64,000 nucleotides of DNA from Archivesica marissinica (taxonomy: Eukaryota > Mollusca > Bivalvia > Venerida > Vesicomyidae), in the NCBI GenBank assembly GCA_014843695.1, contig CM026393.1, forward strand, positions 6,968,033-7,032,032, given 5' to 3'. This document shows, piece after piece, positions 58,926 through 64,000 of this stretch; the first letter of the stretch is position 1; each line of letters starts with the position of its first letter. The notes beneath the pieces were generated by a model, which was not told the DNA's origin, did not search any database, and worked only from the letters and a program-made list of their open reading frames with translations. Both the position numbers and the translations under genes were made by a program.

Positions 58926-60084
58926 AAGCCCTGTTAAGTGCATGACTAGCTATTAGTCTGATGACTGGACACAAATATAAATGAAACATAAATACATATC
59001 AACAGCACAGCGTGTATTTTGATAAGCAACATCTGGGCCTTAAGTCCACACACTAATAATGCACGATGATTAATTATTAACTGCTACCTTACTTATTTAA
59101 GCAACTGGCATATCTTACACAGTGAGGGTCGTCATAAAACATGGCGACTCCCTATTTCCATTCATAAGTATATGGAGAGCTTCCCGTTATACTAGAACTA
59201 GTGCTAATCGACAGTTCCATGTACTGACTGCTACAAATATTCCAGATCGACTGGTTGTATGAGCATTCTCTTGGGTTCGAGCTCTGTCGTGTGGTGATGG
59301 GCGGATCACTGTACTGACCACATCACGGTTGTCATTATTACGCCGGTGTCTGGGTCTATGGTTCATATTGCCACTTTTATCGTTAATCCAATCACTCACT
59401 TATATACTGTAATTGTGTAGATAGCATGATAAAATATGTTCTTATCCAATTAATAGAATCCTAGTTATATCTATATATGTATAACATTTTTATTTATATT
59501 TCCATATATTATTGTCATGGGTAAATGTTTAAAATTGCATCTGTAATTGTGAAGCACAATAGAATAATATTTAATTGTTGCGCTATATAAATGCTATGTA
59601 TTTGTATTTGTCAGAAAAACCAAGTTTCAAATTTGTTATTTGCAGAATCAGCAACGATATTTCCATTGGCCATTTTGTTTAAAGTTTAAACATATTTATT
59701 TTCTATCATGTACATGGTTATATACAACAATTGAAATAAAGAATTGGACAGAAAGCTATACAGCCTATTGTTGTCCTCAATGGCCATTTACAACTAGGAT
59801 AGTAATATTGCAAAGACATCACACAATATTCCATTCCCCTTGCTCAAAATGACAGACTATACATTGTTCAAATGAAATATTCCGTTACACATTTTTGCTA
59901 GGGATGCCCCCCCCCCCCCTGGTCACCCTAAGAAGCTCCCCTGGTGGTCACCCTACTTAGTGCAGACATCTCAGTGGAACCCTACATGGGGAAGAAATCC
60001 ACGGACCACCATAATTGGCATGCATGTCTAATGAGCTCCGATGTACTATATGTCAACCCGGGAATTACCTGACTAGTAGAATGT
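58926..60084. other. Unassigned stretch, possible decayed SINE, poly-C tract
   Basis: CTTGGGTTCGAGCTC at about 59270 could be a decayed B-box. TTGCGCTATATAAATGC at about 59577 resembles a common SINE tail. A C-run lies near 59908-59919. No gene recognised. Confidence 0.4.
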
Positions 60085-60238
60085 CGTTGGTGGTTCTACC
60101 CGGGTGCCCGTCCGTGCCCGCACTACTGCTCGCAAGTGCACTGGTTGTCTTCCTCCACCAATAACAGCTGGAGAATCGCCAACTGAACTGAGCTGTTGGT
60201 AGGACTCGAAACCCCAACACACAATCAAACAAACAAGA
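60085..60238 (+). mobile_element. SINE-like family E, 5' truncated
   Basis: Shares GTGGTTCTAC, GAGCTGTTGGT and an AATCAAACAAACAAG 3' end with the element at 61563. Only two diverged copies are seen. Confidence 0.5.
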
Positions 60239-60305
60239 ATTACACACTTAACGGATGATTGTGAGATGGAGCCCACATGAAAGGTGACAAGACCGCTACA
60301 CATTA

Positions 60306-60400
60306 CCACTTCTCTCTCTCCATCGTAGAGATGGGTTACATCGGCAATGAGGTCTCGAGAGCGATTAAACTAATGTTGTACGAATTGCTTAAGATTATCG
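60306..60400 (+). mobile_element. SINE family B, diverged fragment
   Basis: TCTCTCTCTCCATCGTAGAG, GGCAATGAGGTCTCGAGAGC and GATTAAAC match the family B body. The 3' tail is decayed. Confidence 0.6.
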
Positions 60401-60800
60401 TCACACCCTCTAGCAATTGAATAGATATAATGCTATAGAAAGAGAAAATCGATTATGCAAACTATGTAACTAAAAGTCGGTTGAATCGGAGTATCACTTT
60501 TTGCTCTGTTGTACGAGATACACAAATTTAAGAACTAAATACCTTGGTAATATATCTTGGCCGTGTGTACAGAAATTCAATAATATCATGTCATCTAAGA
60601 ATAAAATAGAATTGTTAGAAATATCTTAAGTATATAAAGGAATCTAAATTTCTAAGAAAAACTACCCTAGATAATATCACTGTTTCTTAAAATGTGTATG
60701 TATGCATTTGTGTATGGCTTTGCCATAGTTTATACTTATGTAAATGGCCAAAGGCAATGTATTGCTGATAATACCAATACACTTAAAACTTGAAACTTGC
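60401..60800. other. Unassigned AT-rich stretch
   Basis: No gene or repeat recognised. TTTGCCATAG...TATGGCTTTGCC-like short inversions are present near 60715-60730, but weak. Confidence 0.4.
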
Positions 60801-61084
60801 AGACTGATCTGTAGTCCAGTGGTAACACGCTAGACTGGTAATCCAGGGAACGCAGGTTCGACCCCCCGTCTAACCCTAATAAAATTAACAGTCTTTCAGA
60901 TGGGACGTTAAACCGAGGTCTCGTGTCGGTGCTTTACACCTTGCATGTAAAAGAACCAGAGGAGACTCTGGGATGGGTCTCTGTCTGTATCATTGCACTA
61001 TCCTCCAACACTCTAAAATGACTAATCTCTTCAGGAGGCGTCGCTCATATGGGCAACCGGTAGCGACGATAAATAAACGTAAAA
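60801..61084 (+). mobile_element. SINE family A, full length
   Basis: Close match to 24701-24979: head GATCTGTAGTCCAGTGGTAA, B-box GCAGGTTCGACCCCC, body GGGACGTTAAACCGAGGTCT. The 30-bp 3' hairpin (61039-61068) is unchanged. Confidence 0.85.
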
Positions 61085-61562
61085 CCACCACTTGAAACTT
61101 GCTATCGCAATCAGGCTAAACTATGAAACGGCGTATCCGACGAACCTCCGGAATAGAACATATCATGCCCTCGATTCGAATGTGTACTTTAACAGGAAGT
61201 GAACTGAATATCCAACAGACATGACATGAACATGTACACATTTATTATATACATGTCTGGTTTAATTGCTTGACGGATAACAAGACAATCTGATCAACTT
61301 CAGTTAGAGGAATTTACCAAGCAAACATTGTACCAATCTCTTCCATGGCAAACATAATTCTGTAATTGATTGTCAAGACGCTATATGTCTGTACAATCCT
61401 ATATGAAGATCTTCTTTAGAGCTAATACGGAGTTACATTACCCAATGGCATTTTCGAAATTGAACCCAGAATAGTGTTCTTTACACTAGCTTAGTTTCGA
61501 TTTGCTGCAGAAATATGTCAAGATACTATTTACGTTAATAACATTTCGCAGATGGATTTAGC
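61085..61562. other. Unassigned stretch
   Basis: No gene, RNA or repeat recognised. Confidence 0.4.
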
Positions 61563-61800
61563 GTGGTCTCCGTGGCTGAGTGGCTAAACTCGTGGAATTT
61601 AAATCACTTTCTATTCACCGCTGTATGTTCGAATCATCGAATTATTCCATGTGCTGAAACCATCAATCTGGTCTGCGGAACTCTGTGGTTCTACGCCAGT
61701 GTCCTGCCTTGCATTAAATGTTGCTCGGAGGGGCAAATGCATGGGTTATCCCCATATGACATAAGCTGTTGGTGGAGCTATGAACCATAAAACAAACAAA
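61563..61800 (+). mobile_element. SINE-like family E with tRNA-Leu-like head
   Basis: The head TCTCCGTGGCTGAGTGGCTA resembles the A-box region of leucine or serine tRNAs, with TGTTCGAATCATC as B-box and a TTTAA anticodon-loop-like stretch between. The body and AACCATAAAACAAACAAA 3' end are shared with 60085. The spacing between boxes is long, as for tRNAs with a variable arm. Confidence 0.55.
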
Positions 61801-61894
61801 TGAGCATGTCACTGGATGATATGTACCATTATGCCACCTGATACAACAACTTGCCTTCACTCTGAACATTACGTATATGATAGATTCCGAAAAC

Positions 61895-61979
61895 GATCCA
61901 ATATGTAAAGTATTGGAACTGTGAGTCGCGTAGCGGCGCGTATCGGCGAATACAGTTCCAATAGTTTACATATTGGATC
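61895..61979. repeat. 85-bp foldback: 28-bp stem with one mismatch
   Basis: The left arm is GATCCAATATGTAAAGTATT then GGAACTGT; the right arm is its reverse complement apart from one base. The 29-bp loop is CG-rich (GTCGCGTAGCGGCGCG) although the flanks are AT-rich. No second copy is in the window. Confidence 0.85.
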
Positions 61980-62289
61980 CGGTTGAGCCTTTAAGTTATA
62001 TCTTACTTAAAACGCACACTTATATAACAAGATCCTATTAATTAAAATTGTTAATTTCGTACAGGTAGGCCTATGATTTAACATAATGCTCTGGCAGTTT
62101 GACATCAGTCCAATATTAATAATAATGGACTGTAAGTACACACTGGTGTTTTACATCAATACGTAACCTTATGTTGCTTGTGCATTATAAATCGCTATCA
62201 ATGTGCATAGGTGAATAGAACGCATGGGTCCTCGAACAAAACTATCAGCCTGATTGTTTTCTCCAGACAATTAAACATCATACGTTATT

Positions 62290-64000
62290 GTTTAATGATA
62301 AGACATTATATATTATACAAACAAAGTCGATAGAGAGACTAATCACTGTAACGACATTATATATTATACAAACAAAGTCGATAGAGAGACTAATCACTTT
62401 AAAGACATTATATATTATACAAACACAGTCGATAGAGAGACTACTCACTTTAAAGACATTATATATTATACAACGTCGATAGAGAGACTACTCACTTTAA
62501 CGACATTATATATTATACAACGTCGATAGAGAGACTACTCACTTTAAAGACATTATATATTATACAACGTCGATAGAGAGACTACTCACTTTAAAGACAT
62601 TATATATTATACAAACACAGTCGATAGAGAGACTACTCACTTTAAAGACATTATATATTATACAAACACAGTCGATAGAGAGACTACTCACTTTAACGAC
62701 ATTATATATTATACAACGTCGATAGAGAGACTACTCACTTTAAAGACATTATATATTATACAACGTCGATAGAGAGACTACTCACTTTAACGACATTATA
62801 TATTATACAACGTCGATAGAGAGACTACTCACTTTAAAGACATTATATATTATACAACGTCGATAGAGAGACTAATCACTTTAAAGACATTATATATTAT
62901 ACACAGTCGATAGAGAGACTACTCACTTTAACGACATTATATATTATACAACGTCGATAGAGAGACTACTCACTTTAAAGATATTATATATTATACAACG
63001 TCGATAGAGAGACTAATCACTTTAAAGACATTATATATTATACAAACACAGTCGATAGAGAGACTACTCACTTTAAAGACATTATATATTATACAAACAC
63101 AGTCGATAGAGAGACTACTCACTTTAAAGACATTATATATTATACAAACACAGTCGATAGAGAGACTACTCACTTTAACGACATTATATATTATACAAAC
63201 ACAGTCGATAGAGAGACTACTCACTTTAACGACATTATATATTATACAAACACAGTCGATAGAGAGACTAATCACTTTAACGACATTATATATTATACAA
63301 ACACAGTCGATAGAGAGACTAATTACTTTAAAGACATTATATATTATACAAACACAGTCGATAGAGAGACTACTCACTTTAAAGACATTATATATTATAC
63401 AACGTCGATAGAGAGACTACTCACTTTAACGATATTATATATTATACAACGTCGATAGAGAGACTACTCACTTTAAAGACATTATATATTATACAAACAC
63501 AGTCGATAGAGAGACTACTCACTTTAACGACATTATATATTATACAACGTCGATAGAGAGACTACTCACTTTAAAGACATTATATATTATACAAACACAG
63601 TCGATAGAGAGACTAATCACTTTAAAGACATTATATATTATACAAACACAGTCGATAGAGAGACTACTCACTTTAACGACATTATATATTATACAACGTC
63701 GATAGAGAGACTAATCACTTTAAAGACATTATATATTATACAAACACAGTCGATAGAGAGACTACTCACTTTAAAGACATTATATATTATACAACGTCGA
63801 TAGAGAGACTACTCACTTAAAGACATTATATATTATACAACGTCGATAGAGAGACTACTCACTTTAACGACATTATATATTATACAACGTCGATAGAGAG
63901 ACTACTCACTTTAAAGACATTATATATTATACAAACACAGTCGATAGAGAGACTACTCACTTTAACGACATTATATATTATACACGTCGATAGAGAGACT
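62290..64000. repeat. 51/47-bp minisatellite array, runs off right edge
   Basis: The unit contains GACATTATATATTATACAA, then either ACACAGTCGATAGAG (51-bp form) or CGTCGATAGAG (47-bp form), then AGACTACTCACTTTAA. AAGACA and ACGACA alternate at the unit junction. About 34 copies are in the window. Runs of the 51-bp form give open minus frames with a 17-residue cycle, which I regard as incidental. Confidence 0.97.

Noticed and set aside
59187..60309. Short minus-strand frames (60-78 codons)
   Set aside because: No family motif; they overlap SINE-like sequence and are within chance length.
61563..61640. A true tRNA-Leu gene
   Set aside because: No pairing acceptor stem was found, and the sequence continues into a repeated body and tail.

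Overview
The window looks like repeat-rich intergenic or intronic DNA from an animal, most probably a marine invertebrate such as a mollusc. The evidence is eukaryotic throughout: non-LTR retrotransposons with zinc-knuckle ORF1 and APE endonuclease, a SCAN-like/Gmr1-type Ty3/gypsy element, several tRNA-derived SINE families, TTA- and TTAA-flanked MITE-like elements and many minisatellites. The lineage call is inference. There is no operon-like organisation. Only one short stretch (about 20454-20613) looks like an exon of a host gene, a C-type-lectin-like half domain with plausible splice sites.

Layout. 1-5215: a decayed non-LTR retrotransposon on the minus strand (5' leader, zinc-knuckle ORF1, endonuclease-RT ORF2, RNase H running off the left edge). 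5966-10146: the 5' part of a decayed Ty3/gypsy element on the minus strand (candidate LTR, tRNA-Leu-type primer site, coiled-coil and SCAN-like gag, protease, then integrase directly after protease). 11319-15338: two arrays of one 19-bp unit. 15942-16169: a 228-bp terminal-inverted-repeat element. 16352-19330: a SINE head running straight into a 33-bp array, then a 55-bp array. 19655-21090: SINEs and the lectin-like exon. 21301-24018: 35-, 27/26- and 59-bp arrays. 24700-28150: SINEs, a 49-bp array and a 1000-N gap. 28376-29790: a 53-bp array. 30291-48336: a very large compound repeat built of 36-bp and 43-bp arrays on either side of a core that matches the 228-bp element. It contains an approximately 8.2-kb duplication that carries a SINE and a second, unrelated 19-bp array. 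48408-49407: a second 1000-N gap. 49408-51682: an L1/Tx1-like endonuclease fragment and an unexplained AT-rich block. 51678-57735: a 41-bp array. 57824-58373: a TTAA-flanked MITE-like element. 58590-62280: microsatellites, SINEs and a strong 85-bp foldback. 62290-64000: a 51/47-bp array running off the right edge.

By my rough count about 37 kb of the 62 kb of called sequence is tandem repeat, in at least twelve unrelated unit families. The long open frames inside these arrays arise from unit length and stop-free units and are not genes.

The most notable pattern is at 30291-48336. The 228-bp element at 15942-16169 is an apparently unexpanded relative: TIR, core, inverted TIR, with TTA on both sides. 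In the large locus the same core sits between two arrays whose units contain the left TIR (36-bp array) and the right TIR plus neighbouring DNA (43-bp array). It reads as a MITE whose two termini were separately amplified into satellite-scale arrays. Element and repeat names are from pattern recognition; no database search was possible.
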